Below, one piece after another: positions 1-6,675 of a DNA stretch of 31,213 nt (positions are counted from its first letter, which is position 1; each line of letters opens with the position of its first letter). A program made the position numbers and the translations under genes. The DNA is from a virus. The stretch lies in IMG/VR virus record IMGVR_UViG_3300046530_000121, positions 1 to 31,213 of that record; one strand, 5' to 3'. A model generated the notes under the pieces. The model was given only the letters and a program-made list of their open reading frames with translations, was not told the origin of the DNA and made no database searches.

Positions 1-1179
1 GACTTCATTCCGCTGGAAGTACAGGGCTTGCGGGTAGCAGTTAGCGATCTCCACAACGCTGCCGGATTGCTGCAGTGCTTTTTCACGCATCTGTGCTTGG
101 TTCAGCAGCTGCTCATCATGATTTTCACTATCCTCGAGGTCCTGGACGGCCCGGTTGTACTTCTCCATGTCCAACTTGAACCAATAGAGACGGTTGCCGA
201 AGCCCAGGTGGAATTCGCCGCGCTTGTTCCAGTCGTACATCAGCAACGCCTTCTCGGCGGCGCTTTCAGCGATCAACAACGCGCCTTGATGGCGGATCTG
301 CTTAACGTCTGTAGCGACCTGCGCGGATCGCTTTTCATCACCGTCAATGAATGCCCAACGCTGATGGAGGTCGTTCCAATCGACCTTGCGGCCGTCGCGC
401 TGAGGAATCTGTGCGGCCTCGCAAACGAACCCCATTTCACGGGCCTGGCGAACCCAGCGCCGGGTATAGGCGTGCGCACCAGGTTCGTTATCGAGAGCCC
501 ATACGAGCTTCGGTAGCTTGTCGGTGCGATCACTCAGTAGTGCTTTCAGCGATTCTTCTGGGAAGGCGTTCGAAGACATTGCTGACACGGCAGAAAGGCC
601 GTTATGTACAAGTGCGATGGCGTCAAAGATGCCCTCAACAATCCAGATTTCTTTGACCTCGAGCAGGTCCACGCACGGCGGGCACCACCACACCCCACGG
701 TAGGTTTCACCTGGTTTGAAGCGGGCTTTCATCTTGCCGAAGCGCGTAGGCCGATCGATCAGCCGTTCCCAATACCCGCCTTTCTCCAAGGCGAAACGCA
801 CCGTTGCGCTGCCGGCCTGGTCATGGCTGGAATAAAAAGTTTCCTGTGTGAACCAACCTCCGATCAGCGAGATATCGAAGCCGCGGGCAAACTCTAGGTA
901 GGCCCGTGCGGTTGCTGTCGGGGCGCTTTCTGTAGCCGGAGCTCGCTTGCTCCAGTCCTCAAACAGATCGTCGTAGAGCTCCTTTACATGCAACGTGTGC
1001 CCGCATTTTTCCTGACGGCCACAAATCAGCTGCCACGGGCTATCGAAACGTGTGTACAGCTCTTTCTTATTGCACTTGGGGCAGACGCCACCGCGCATGT
1101 AATTCGTAGGCGAGCGGTGCTTTAGGCCGAAATCAGATTCGATGCGCTGCAGAACATCGTGGCGGAGATCTTCTCTCAT
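1..1179 (-). CDS. Phage DNA primase with zinc ribbon and TOPRIM domain (3' end outside window)
   Basis: I translated the minus strand from an ATG at 1179; the frame stays open for 393 codons to the window edge, so the C-terminus is missing. A zinc-binding cluster is visible near the N-terminus (C33, C36, C53, C59). A TOPRIM core follows: a hydrophobic strand leading to E182-G183, and a second acidic motif A-L-D-N-E around residue 230. This arrangement is typical of phage primases or primase-helicases that prime replication of the phage chromosome; any helicase domain would lie beyond position 1. The start lies two bases after the stop of the upstream small gene, so translation is probably coupled. 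It is the most downstream visible gene of the leftward early operon. The family call is firm; the presence of a helicase domain is inference. Confidence 0.85.
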   Translation of the reverse strand, partial: MREDLRHDVLQRIESDFGLKHRSPTNYMRGGVCPKCNKKELYTRFDSPWQLICGRQEKCGHTLHVKELYDDLFEDWSKRAPATESAPTATARAYLEFARGFDISLIGGWFTQETFYSSHDQAGSATVRFALEKGGYWERLIDRPTRFGKMKARFKPGETYRGVWWCPPCVDLLEVKEIWIVEGIFDAIALVHNGLSAVSAMSSNAFPEESLKALLSDRTDKLPKLVWALDNEPGAHAYTRRWVRQAREMGFVCEAAQIPQRDGRKVDWNDLHQRWAFIDGDEKRSAQVATDVKQIRHQGALLIAESAAEKALLMYDWNKRGEFHLGFGNRLYWFKLDMEKYNRAVQDLEDSENHDEQLLNQAQMREKALQQSGSVVEIANCYPQALYFQRNEV

Positions 1180-1181
1180 GG

Positions 1182-1421
1182 TTATTTCGCTGCTTTGAGG
1201 CTGAGGGTGATGGCGCCGATCAAATGTTTCTGAGCGGCCATCACGGGGCTGTTGGCGAGAATCGATCCGTGGCGCAAGCCATCAGGAATCATGCGGTACT
1301 GGTCTGCGTACCAGAGGTCATTGAGGCTGAGACGGTATTGCTCGCGCAGCTTGGCCAAGAGCGCTTGGGCCTGACCTGGTGTCAGTTTTGCGTTGATGTT
1401 CATGGCGTTTTCCATCGTCAA
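1182..1421 (-). CDS. Small early phage protein, unknown function
   Basis: A 79-aa protein in the leftward early operon, immediately upstream of the primase (two-base gap). It is soluble, with no membrane segment or cysteine motif. It looks helical, with Q/A/L-rich stretches in the first half. An alternative start is the second methionine group (M-N-I-N, residue 7). I do not recognise the family. Position suggests a role in early replication or regulation, but this is context only. Confidence 0.65.
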   Translation of the reverse strand: MTMENAMNINAKLTPGQAQALLAKLREQYRLSLNDLWYADQYRMIPDGLRHGSILANSPVMAAQKHLIGAITLSLKAAK

Positions 1422-1442
1422 ACCTCAATTTCGGGCGCAGCT

Positions 1443-1487
1443 CACCCAAACCCACGGAAGCGGGAAAGGCGATTTAGTGGGTGGGTG
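1443..1487 (-). other. Intercistronic imperfect hairpin in the early operon
   Basis: Directly after the stop codon of the gene ending at 1488, the minus-strand transcript could pair a GT-rich arm (plus-strand 1477-1487) with a complementary arm at 1443-1455, leaving a two-base bulge and about a 21-base loop. There is no T-run, so it is not a standard terminator. It sits in the only sizeable gap of this operon and might adjust the ratio of upstream to downstream transcript. The structure is seen by eye; function is speculation. Confidence 0.3.
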
Positions 1488-1853
1488 TTACGGTGCGGCT
1501 ACGCGGAAACGACCGTTGTCCGGCGCGTTGAGAATGCGTTCATAGATCAGGCTGACCGGAACGGCCCAGGCTTTGCCTGTGGCAGGGTCTGTGATAACGG
1601 TGTGAGTCGATGTGCTGCTGACGATGTCCAGTCGCTGGCGATCGCGTACCGCTGACATATCGCTGCAGGCCAAGTGGACGAGCTTCTCAGCTGTTGTTGT
1701 CAGAACGTCAAAGTCGGTGATGAGGTACTGCACTGCACGGTCGAACAATTGCTGATCGTCGCCCAGGTGTTCGCATTGATGGCGCTCAAGGAACAACAGC
1801 GCAGAGGCTTTGAGCGCGTCCTGGTATTCCTGAACTGCAGGGAGATTGGTCAT
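1488..1853 (-). CDS. Early phage protein, unknown function
   Basis: A 121-aa soluble protein. Its ATG overlaps the stop of the CII-like gene (ATGA arrangement), so the two are translationally coupled. The first 60 residues look helical and the second half looks beta-rich, ending in a short segment rich in N, R and V. No catalytic or metal-binding motif is seen. I do not recognise it; similar-sized accessory proteins are common between cII and replication genes in HP1/P2-type phages. Confidence 0.7.
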   Translation of the reverse strand: MTNLPAVQEYQDALKASALLFLERHQCEHLGDDQQLFDRAVQYLITDFDVLTTTAEKLVHLACSDMSAVRDRQRLDIVSSTSTHTVITDPATGKAWAVPVSLIYERILNAPDNGRFRVAAP

Positions 1854-2359
1854 TTTGAGTTCACCGACTTCGAAGCATGCAGTTGAATTAGCGCGAGGAC
1901 TTCAGCGTGCCTTGCTGCCAGATGCAGGGTGTCGGCATGAAGGATCGCTTCAGCCTCAGCCTCGTTGATGGTTCCGTCTTTCAATGCCTCGGCAATGAGG
2001 TGGTCAACAGTTCCTTTTTTGGCTGCTGCCTCAACGCACCGGGCATACATTTCGACATTGTCGAGTGTGTCTGGCTCTACTACAGGAACGAACATACCGC
2101 CGTACATAGCTGCGATGTATTCTGGTAAATGGGTCGTTCCGGCCTCGAGCTCGATCTGATGGATCTGATCGTCGGTCAGCGGGCGGCTGTTGTTGTTTTC
2201 ATAGGCATGGTTGTCGAACTTCTTGAGCGGTAAGCCAATTCGAGCAGCTGCGCATTCGCGCCCGCCTGGGTAGGAGCAAATAATTGCACTGACTACCTGT
2301 CGCCGAGTCTTTAGAACGGAGTTCTTCATCTTCTGCTTTTCCATGTGGACCAGTGCCAT
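1850..2359 (-). CDS. YmfL/CII-like phage regulatory protein
   Basis: A 169-aa protein whose N-terminal third (K-T-R-R-Q-V-V-S-A-I-I..., then P-G-G-R-E-C-A-A-A-R-I-G-L-P-L-K-K-F-D-N-H) is characteristic of the YmfL/CII-like regulators of P2-, e14- and HP1-like phages. These take part in the early lysis-lysogeny decision or early gene control. I keep the start at 2359 because the codon overlaps the upstream stop (TAATG), implying coupling. Internal methionines at residues 6 and 11 are alternatives and fit the usual family length slightly better. The C-terminal half is acidic and helical. Family membership is recognised from the motif; the regulatory target is inference. Confidence 0.85.
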   Translation of the reverse strand: MALVHMEKQKMKNSVLKTRRQVVSAIICSYPGGRECAAARIGLPLKKFDNHAYENNNSRPLTDDQIHQIELEAGTTHLPEYIAAMYGGMFVPVVEPDTLDNVEMYARCVEAAAKKGTVDHLIAEALKDGTINEAEAEAILHADTLHLAARHAEVLALIQLHASKSVNSK

Positions 2360-2571
2360 TACTGTTCAATCACGCCGTCTTTGATCCCCAGCAGCACGGC
2401 GGCGCGATGTGCCTCCCCACGGCGACAACGGCTTTGGCCACTCAGCACCGCGTAAACGGTGCTGGGATTCAGATTGTGCTGTTCAGCAAAGTCCTTCGCG
2501 GATTGCCCGCGCTTATCCAAGGTTTCACGTGCTTGTTGTCGGGCTTGCTCGGTGATGCTTGAGTTGGGCAT
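2359..2571 (-). CDS. Cro-position DNA-binding protein, BcepMu gp16-like family
   Basis: A 70-aa protein starting at ATG 2571. The frame is open further upstream, but that part crosses the operator and the divergent repressor gene and is not plausible as protein. The body is a single helix-turn-helix unit (S-A-K-D-F-A-E-Q-H-N-L-N-P-S-T-V-Y-A-V-L) followed by R-R-G-E-A-H-R-A-A-V-L-L-G-I-K-D, the signature of small phage-associated DNA-binding proteins of the BcepMu gp16 type. As first gene of the leftward early operon, facing the repressor, it occupies the place of Cro. It probably binds the shared operator between 2604 and 2630. Coupled by TAATG to the CII-like gene. Confidence 0.85.
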   Translation of the reverse strand: MPNSSITEQARQQARETLDKRGQSAKDFAEQHNLNPSTVYAVLSGQSRCRRGEAHRAAVLLGIKDGVIEQ

Positions 2572-2603
2572 AGTGCAGTTCCGTGCATTTTCATGTGGTG
2601 TGA

Positions 2604-2637
2604 GATGCAGAATGATGCACTTAGATGCATTTGTAAA
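2604..2637 (-). promoter_or_regulatory. Early leftward promoter with operator in its spacer
   Basis: On the minus strand a -35-like TTTACA (plus 2632-2637) is followed after exactly 17 bases by CATTCT (plus 2609-2614), 37 bases before the Cro-position start. The 16-bp dyad ATGCA-N6-TGCAT (2615-2630) fills the spacer almost exactly. On the plus strand GATGCA occurs three times at a 10-bp period (2604, 2614, 2624), and a further TGCAT lies at 2584. A repressor bound here would occlude RNA polymerase. The sequence elements are seen; the promoter and operator roles are inferred from position between divergent regulators. Confidence 0.6.
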
Positions 2638-2655
2638 CATCAGAGATGAATAATT

Positions 2656-3006
2656 TTGCACCTTTCCGAAGAGATAGGCTCCCGACTGCAGGAAGAACGT
2701 AAGCGTTGCGCTTTGACGCAGAACGAGATTGCAGAATCGCTTGGAATAGCCAAAAGAACCCAAGCTAATTACGAAGCTGGAACGAGTGATGCGACAGCGT
2801 CTTACTTGAGCAAAGTCGCGAGTCAGTACGGTTTTGACGTGCCCTACATCCTCAATGGATTGCGCACTACATTGGCGGTAGACGCACTCAGCGACGTTGA
2901 AGACCTGCTGATCAAGCAATACAGAAGCATCCCGCCAGGAGATCAAGAAGCGATCCGGCGCTTTCTTAAAGCAATGGCGGACGATGCTGCTCGACAGCGG
3001 AATTAA
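2656..3006 (+). CDS. XRE-family phage repressor (CI/C type), short form
   Basis: A 116-aa protein with a canonical helix-turn-helix at about residues 8-62 (T-Q-N-E-I-A-E-S-L-G-I-A...). It is followed by a short helical tail with the motif L-I-x-x-Y-R-S-I and R-R-F-L-K-A. It starts at TTG 2656; no in-frame ATG lies upstream, the nearest ATG (2646) is out of frame, and a weak AGAGA precedes it. It diverges from the Cro-position gene and should be the lysogeny repressor. It is about half the length of lambda-type repressors and has no LexA/S24-type autopeptidase domain, so RecA-stimulated self-cleavage is not expected. Family call is strong; the role as master repressor follows from position. 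Confidence 0.88.
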   Translation: MHLSEEIGSRLQEERKRCALTQNEIAESLGIAKRTQANYEAGTSDATASYLSKVASQYGFDVPYILNGLRTTLAVDALSDVEDLLIKQYRSIPPGDQEAIRRFLKAMADDAARQRN

Positions 3007-3107
3007 CTTGTAACAAAGCATGTACGGCATTCGTCGCCCCCTTGTACTCAAGCCAGATCCAGCCCCGTCAACGTCGGTTCAGCAATGCACTTTATGGAGC
3101 AGTAAGC

Positions 3108-3293
3108 ATGTTGGATCGCAAGAAAAACGAACCTGGCAGTACCGGAACCGCCGAATTTGAATGGTCTAGCCTGACCAAGATTGAACGTCGTCTCATTCGG
3201 CTGTACCGCATGCTGAATGAAAAGGAGCAAGTTCATCTCCGCCGTATGTCAGAGGTCCTAGCCACCCATCCGGAAGCACCGATCGGAAGCTGA
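3108..3293 (+). CDS. 61-aa protein resembling the repressor C-terminal tail
   Basis: Start chosen at ATG 3108, preceded by GGAGC seven bases upstream; the frame is open from 3042 but lacks a good ribosome site there. The stretch at residues about 27-54 (L-I-R-L-Y-R-M-L ... E-Q-V-H-L-R-R-M) aligns with the end of the upstream repressor (L-I-K-Q-Y-R-S-I ... D-Q-E-A-I-R-R-F), about 9 identities in 27 positions by eye. It has no helix-turn-helix. It lies about 100 bases after the repressor gene, same strand, and before a terminator. It could interact with the repressor's oligomerisation tail, but that is inference. Similar small proteins exist in pseudomonad prophages without known function. Confidence 0.7.
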   Translation: MLDRKKNEPGSTGTAEFEWSSLTKIERRLIRLYRMLNEKEQVHLRRMSEVLATHPEAPIGS

Positions 3294-3314
3294 TATCCGT
3301 TTCCCGTGATCGAT

Positions 3315-3341
3315 CGCCGACACTATTTGGTCGGCGTTCTT
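3315..3341. terminator. Terminator between repressor block and ogr
   Basis: CGCCGAC (3315-3321) pairs perfectly with GTCGGCG (3330-3336) across an 8-base loop, followed by TTCTT. It lies 22 bases after the 61-aa gene stop and just beyond the end of the convergent ogr gene, so it may serve both directions. The T-run is imperfect. Confidence 0.55.
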
Positions 3342-3345
3342 CGCG

Positions 3346-3603
3346 TCACGCCACTGCCTGCGATCCCAGCTGCTCAAACAGCTCCCGCTGTTTCGCCCTG
3401 GGCATATCCCTCAACCGATCGAGCAGCATCCGTTCGTAGGACTGAGCTGAAGGGCTTATCGTGTGTGAAAACGTTAACTCTGCTACCCAGGTGTGCCCGC
3501 ACATTGCGTCCAAGCATTGGCAGTAGAGCTTTACGAAATCCACGGAAAATTTCTCTCTCGAAGAGATCCGTCCTTTGTGTCCGCACTTGCATTCAACTCG
3601 CAT
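3346..3603 (-). CDS. ogr: Ogr/Delta-type zinc-finger late transcription activator
   Basis: An 85-aa protein starting at ATG 3603, with a strong ribosome site (GGAGGG, six bases upstream), which rules out the longer open frame. Four cysteines form the Ogr zinc finger: C5-x-C7 near the N-terminus and C28 with C35 in the C-Q-C-L-D-A-M-C-G-H segment, followed by T-W-V-A, the same plan as P2 Ogr and P4 Delta. These small activators bind upstream of phage late promoters and contact the RNA polymerase alpha subunit. The C-terminal part (R-L-R-D-M-P-R-A-K-Q-R-E-L-F) is helical and extends beyond the P2 protein. The gene is separated by 65 bases from the end of the portal gene, which reads in the same direction. 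Confidence 0.85.
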   Translation of the reverse strand: MRVECKCGHKGRISSREKFSVDFVKLYCQCLDAMCGHTWVAELTFSHTISPSAQSYERMLLDRLRDMPRAKQRELFEQLGSQAVA

Positions 3604-3630
3604 TGTGTCCCTCCCCAGGGCGTCCAATCG

Positions 3631-3657
3631 CCACTATATTGCCACAATATGTAGTGG
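3631..3657. promoter_or_regulatory. Nested dyad upstream of ogr
   Basis: Outer arms CCACTA (3631-3636) and TAGTGG (3652-3657) enclose inner arms ATATTG (3636-3641) and CAATAT (3645-3650) around a 3-base centre. A further TAGTGG lies at 3683-3688, inside the last codons of the portal gene. The dyad is 28-54 bases upstream of the ogr start and has no T-run, so an activator or repressor site for ogr is more likely than a terminator. Function is inferred. Confidence 0.4.
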
Positions 3658-3668
3658 TAATCTCTTAG

Positions 3669-4700
3669 CTATACACTAGACGTAGTGGAATCAACTGGTT
3701 TTTGCGGTTCTCTCCAGTTGAATCGCCTGTCTTGACGTAGGGTGTCATTCAACTGGTTGAACAGCTGGCAGATGGGTCTGATCTCGTTGCTGGTGTACAC
3801 GCGGTCGATCTTTTCGATGTCGCCAAAGCCAGCGCTATTTTCCGGGATGATGCCGGCCAGTGCCGGATTCATGCGCCAAGCCGCGATCACGTCGTTGCGC
3901 GTGATGTTCTTCACCTTCTCCAGTTCATCCTTCGCCTGGAAGTCTCCGACCGGGATGATCTGAATGGCTTTCTCAGCCCCGCCCGGGATGTTCACGAACA
4001 TCGACCGAAAGTTACCCACACCCTTGCTCGCACTGATCTGATCGCGCAGGGACTCTTCATCTTCCTCGGTCAGGTTGGGGTCGTTGGTGTAGAAGATGTA
4101 GCCCGCGTGTGCGCCGTTGCTGTAGTAGCGGCGGCGGAAGAGGGTGGCGGCTTCGTTGAGTAGCAGCGCCTGCATCCCACCCAGGTAATCGGGCACGCCG
4201 TAGATGTTCTGTTCCACGTCGTAGTTCATGACGTGCTCGACTTCGTGTTCCTCGAACTCCACCTGGTTGCCGTCCGGCAACAGCATCACAAACCCGCCGC
4301 CAACCCTGACCCGCATGTTGATCGTTGGCAGGTGGTCCATATGCAGCACCTGGCCAAAGGCGTTTCGATTGCGCAGAAAGTACGCCTCACCGAACACCAT
4401 GAAATCCAACCCGGCACGGCTCATGGTTTGAACCGAACAGCCTTCAGAGGCGATGAATTCACGCAGCAACAGGTTGCGTTTGAACCCGGGAATGGCGCCG
4501 TGGTGAGCGTTGGCGCGCAGCAACTTGGCCAGGCCTTGGCGCGATACCGGTGGTGTGTAGGTCTTGCCGTCGTGGGTGGCGAACACGCCCAGGTAATGCC
4601 CGATGTTCTCGGTCAGAACCTGTTCCGGCGCACCGAATGAAAACGCCCGCATCGGACCTGGTGCTGGTTTTTGCGGCTGGTTTTTTACTGGTTTGCCCAT
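3669..4700 (-). CDS. Q: Portal protein (P2 gpQ / PBSX family)
   Basis: The chosen start, ATG 4700, gives 343 residues, close to P2 gpQ (344). The frame is open to 4847, but the extra part overlaps the terminase core. The N-terminus leads into F-S-F-G-A-P-E-Q-V-L and then Y-L-G-V-F, the standard opening of P2-type portals; later F-G-E-A-Y-F, E-V-E-H-V-M and the N-D-V-I-A-A-W-R-M-N-P-A segment are also typical. Portals form the dodecameric ring at the capsid vertex through which DNA is packaged and to which the tail joins. The gene is on the minus strand after the terminase, as in P2 and HP1. The overlap with the terminase reading frame is abnormal (see findings). Confidence 0.93.
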   Translation of the reverse strand: MGKPVKNQPQKPAPGPMRAFSFGAPEQVLTENIGHYLGVFATHDGKTYTPPVSRQGLAKLLRANAHHGAIPGFKRNLLLREFIASEGCSVQTMSRAGLDFMVFGEAYFLRNRNAFGQVLHMDHLPTINMRVRVGGGFVMLLPDGNQVEFEEHEVEHVMNYDVEQNIYGVPDYLGGMQALLLNEAATLFRRRYYSNGAHAGYIFYTNDPNLTEEDEESLRDQISASKGVGNFRSMFVNIPGGAEKAIQIIPVGDFQAKDELEKVKNITRNDVIAAWRMNPALAGIIPENSAGFGDIEKIDRVYTSNEIRPICQLFNQLNDTLRQDRRFNWREPQKPVDSTTSSV

Positions 4701-6513
4701 GGGTGCTTGGTCCGCTGAGTGTGTAGCGGCTGCGCCGCTGTTTGTTGGTGTTGAGGGGTTCATGGGCCAGGGCATGCATGATCGCCCAGGCAATGTCGGC
4801 ATGGCCGGAGGCGTCGGTGCGCGATGCGCTGTATGTGACCTGGCCACCGCCGGTGGTGCCGCGTTTGATTGTCAGGAACGCTTGAGCGATGTCATTCCAG
4901 CCTGCATCCCATTCGATGCGGCTGCCCTGAATCGTGTCCTGCGCCTTGAGCACCAAAGTGTTTTTGGTTTCGAGGCTGTAGTGGATCGAGGTCGCACGCG
5001 GGTAGAAGTCGCGCACCAGGTCGAACACGCCGTAACCGATGCCGGTGGTATCGATGCCGATGTGCTGCACGTTGAAGCGTTCGGTGAGCTTCTTGACCTG
5101 GTCGGCCTGGTACTTGAACGACTGCCCACGCCAGCTGTGTTTCTCCAGGATCCGGAACTTGCCCCCGTCCTCCAGCGGCGGTGCGATGACCACGCAGCTT
5201 GCGTCGTCCCGCGTCCGACTGGGGTCATAGCCAATCCACACCGGGCTGTTGCCGAATGGACGGGGATCGTCATGGTCGTAATCGGTCCACAAGGACAGGT
5301 CGGAATAGCAGCGCTCCAGGTCGACCAGGGAAAAGGCGCTCTGCGTGCTGTCGATGAACTTGCACATGAACAGCTGCTGAAACTTGTCCTCGTCGTACTC
5401 CAGCTGCAGCTGCTCGAGGTCGAACAGATCGCAACCGCCGGCGATGGCGTCGAGGATGGTGATGACCTTGCGCCATTGGCCGTCCGGACACAGCGTGCCA
5501 GCCGCGGCTTGGGCTTCGCTGGGCCACGGATCCTTGGCGTTTTTGCGCTTGCTGTTGCGGAATTTTTCGCCGGTCCAGAATGGGTAGGCCTGGTGCGACA
5601 CCGCGCTGGGCGTGGAGAAGTAGGTCTTACGCCACTTCTTGTGGGTGGCCATGGCACTGGCGACGGTGTTCAGTTTCTCGAAGTCGCGAATCCAGAAGTA
5701 CTCGTCGACGTAGACGTGCCCGTGGTGACCTTGGGCGGTGCTGCTGTTGGTGCTGAGAAAACGCAGCTCGGCCCACGGTTTGCCGTCTTTGCTGAGCACG
5801 ATCGGGTTGCCGGTTAACTCCAGGCCGAACCACTCCTGTGCGAACGACACGATGTAGCTGCGGAAAATTTCCGACTGGGCGCGGCTGGCCGACAGGAAGA
5901 TCTGGTTGTCACCGGTCAGCACCGCGTCCATGAAGGCTTCGCCGGCGAAGTAGTACGTCAGCCCCACCTGGCGGCTTTTGAGGATGTTGCGGATTCGGGT
6001 AGTCAGCGGGTTCTGCTTGGCGGCGAACAGCTCCTTTTGGTAGCCGTACATTTTGCTGATGAACTTGTCGAGGAAGTCCACCTCCGTCAGTTCGCCCACC
6101 TCGTTTTTGGCTTTTTTCTCGCGCTTCTTCCCGCCCTTGTCGCCGCGATCCCGACGCTCATTGCGCTGATTGTCTCGGCGCTGGCCATCGTCCGCCGGCG
6201 GATCGCCAATCGACGCCGGTACCGTTTTAGCGGATTGCTTGAGCAGCCTTTCGCGGATGCTGGTCAGCCGGTCGAGCTCGTCTAGATCGGCCTTGCTCAG
6301 TGACGTGGCTTTGTCCAGGAGCAGGGTGATTCGTCGGCTGACGGCGGTCAGGGGTTCTTCATCCGACAACATGTCGTCCCACTCACCCTGGCGGATCCAG
6401 TAGTAAACGATCCGGATGTTGGGCAGGGATAATTGCGCCTGAATTTCACGCGGCTTACAGCGGCGCAAATAGAGGCGTTTGGCGGCTTCTTTTAGTTCGG
6501 GGGCGTATGGCAT
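4459..6513 (-). CDS. P: Terminase large subunit, ATPase (P2 gpP), with extended C-terminus
   Basis: A 684-residue frame from ATG 6513. The N-terminus has a small DNA-binding helical region (R-R-C-K-P-R-E-I-Q), then a highly charged linker (about 108-138). The motor follows, with a Walker A-like K-S-R-Q-V-G-L-T at 179-186 and Walker B V-Y-V-D-E-Y at 267-272. A nuclease-like domain later carries I-G-Y-D-P-S-R and G-I-D-T-T-G. The enzyme drives DNA packaging. P2 gpP is about 590 aa; here about 604 residues are read before the portal start, and the frame then runs about 80 codons further through the portal gene in another frame. The extension is R/P/S-rich and looks like out-of-frame translation, suggesting a lost stop codon or an indel. 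Confidence 0.92.
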   Translation of the reverse strand: MPYAPELKEAAKRLYLRRCKPREIQAQLSLPNIRIVYYWIRQGEWDDMLSDEEPLTAVSRRITLLLDKATSLSKADLDELDRLTSIRERLLKQSAKTVPASIGDPPADDGQRRDNQRNERRDRGDKGGKKREKKAKNEVGELTEVDFLDKFISKMYGYQKELFAAKQNPLTTRIRNILKSRQVGLTYYFAGEAFMDAVLTGDNQIFLSASRAQSEIFRSYIVSFAQEWFGLELTGNPIVLSKDGKPWAELRFLSTNSSTAQGHHGHVYVDEYFWIRDFEKLNTVASAMATHKKWRKTYFSTPSAVSHQAYPFWTGEKFRNSKRKNAKDPWPSEAQAAAGTLCPDGQWRKVITILDAIAGGCDLFDLEQLQLEYDEDKFQQLFMCKFIDSTQSAFSLVDLERCYSDLSLWTDYDHDDPRPFGNSPVWIGYDPSRTRDDASCVVIAPPLEDGGKFRILEKHSWRGQSFKYQADQVKKLTERFNVQHIGIDTTGIGYGVFDLVRDFYPRATSIHYSLETKNTLVLKAQDTIQGSRIEWDAGWNDIAQAFLTIKRGTTGGGQVTYSASRTDASGHADIAWAIMHALAHEPLNTNKQRRSRYTLSGPSTHGQTSKKPAAKTSTRSDAGVFIRCAGTGSDREHRALPGRVRHPRRQDLHTTGIAPRPGQVAARQRSPRRHSRVQTQPVAA

Positions 6514-6675
6514 GGCCGCAGTCTATGCGGCGAAAACGCTGGAAACGTGGGGTGAAAATCCGCGTTCGACCTAGATGGGCGAAATAGGACCAACGCAAAA
6601 GTGAACCGTTTGTTTGGTGGTCTGACGGTGCATATCGTGGCGACTCAAATCAACGATTGAGCGCAGTTATCGCCC
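6514..6675. promoter_or_regulatory. Divergent late promoter region (terminase | scaffold)
   Basis: This 162-bp gap separates the leftward portal-terminase operon from the rightward head operon, so it should hold two divergent late promoters, as in P2. I looked for the P2 Ogr half-site pattern TGT-N12-ACA and did not find it. TGTTTGGTGGT (6611 onward) and CGTGGGGTG (6546 onward) are the only G/T-rich candidates. The assignment rests on position. Confidence 0.4.

Noticed and set aside
2572-3051. Upstream extension of the Cro-position gene
   Set aside because: It would run through the operator and antisense to the repressor; the ATG at 2571 gives the normal family length.
3604-3668. cos site next to the portal gene
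   Set aside because: P2 has cos beside gpQ, but no G/C-rich cos-like core is visible in this AT-rich gap.
4603-5817. Plus-strand open frame of 404 codons opposite the terminase
   Set aside because: Antisense shadow of the terminase; no ribosome site or recognisable motif.
6514-6675. P2-type Ogr binding site TGT-N12-ACA
   Set aside because: The only TGT in the gap has no ACA at the right distance; the activator may use another sequence here.
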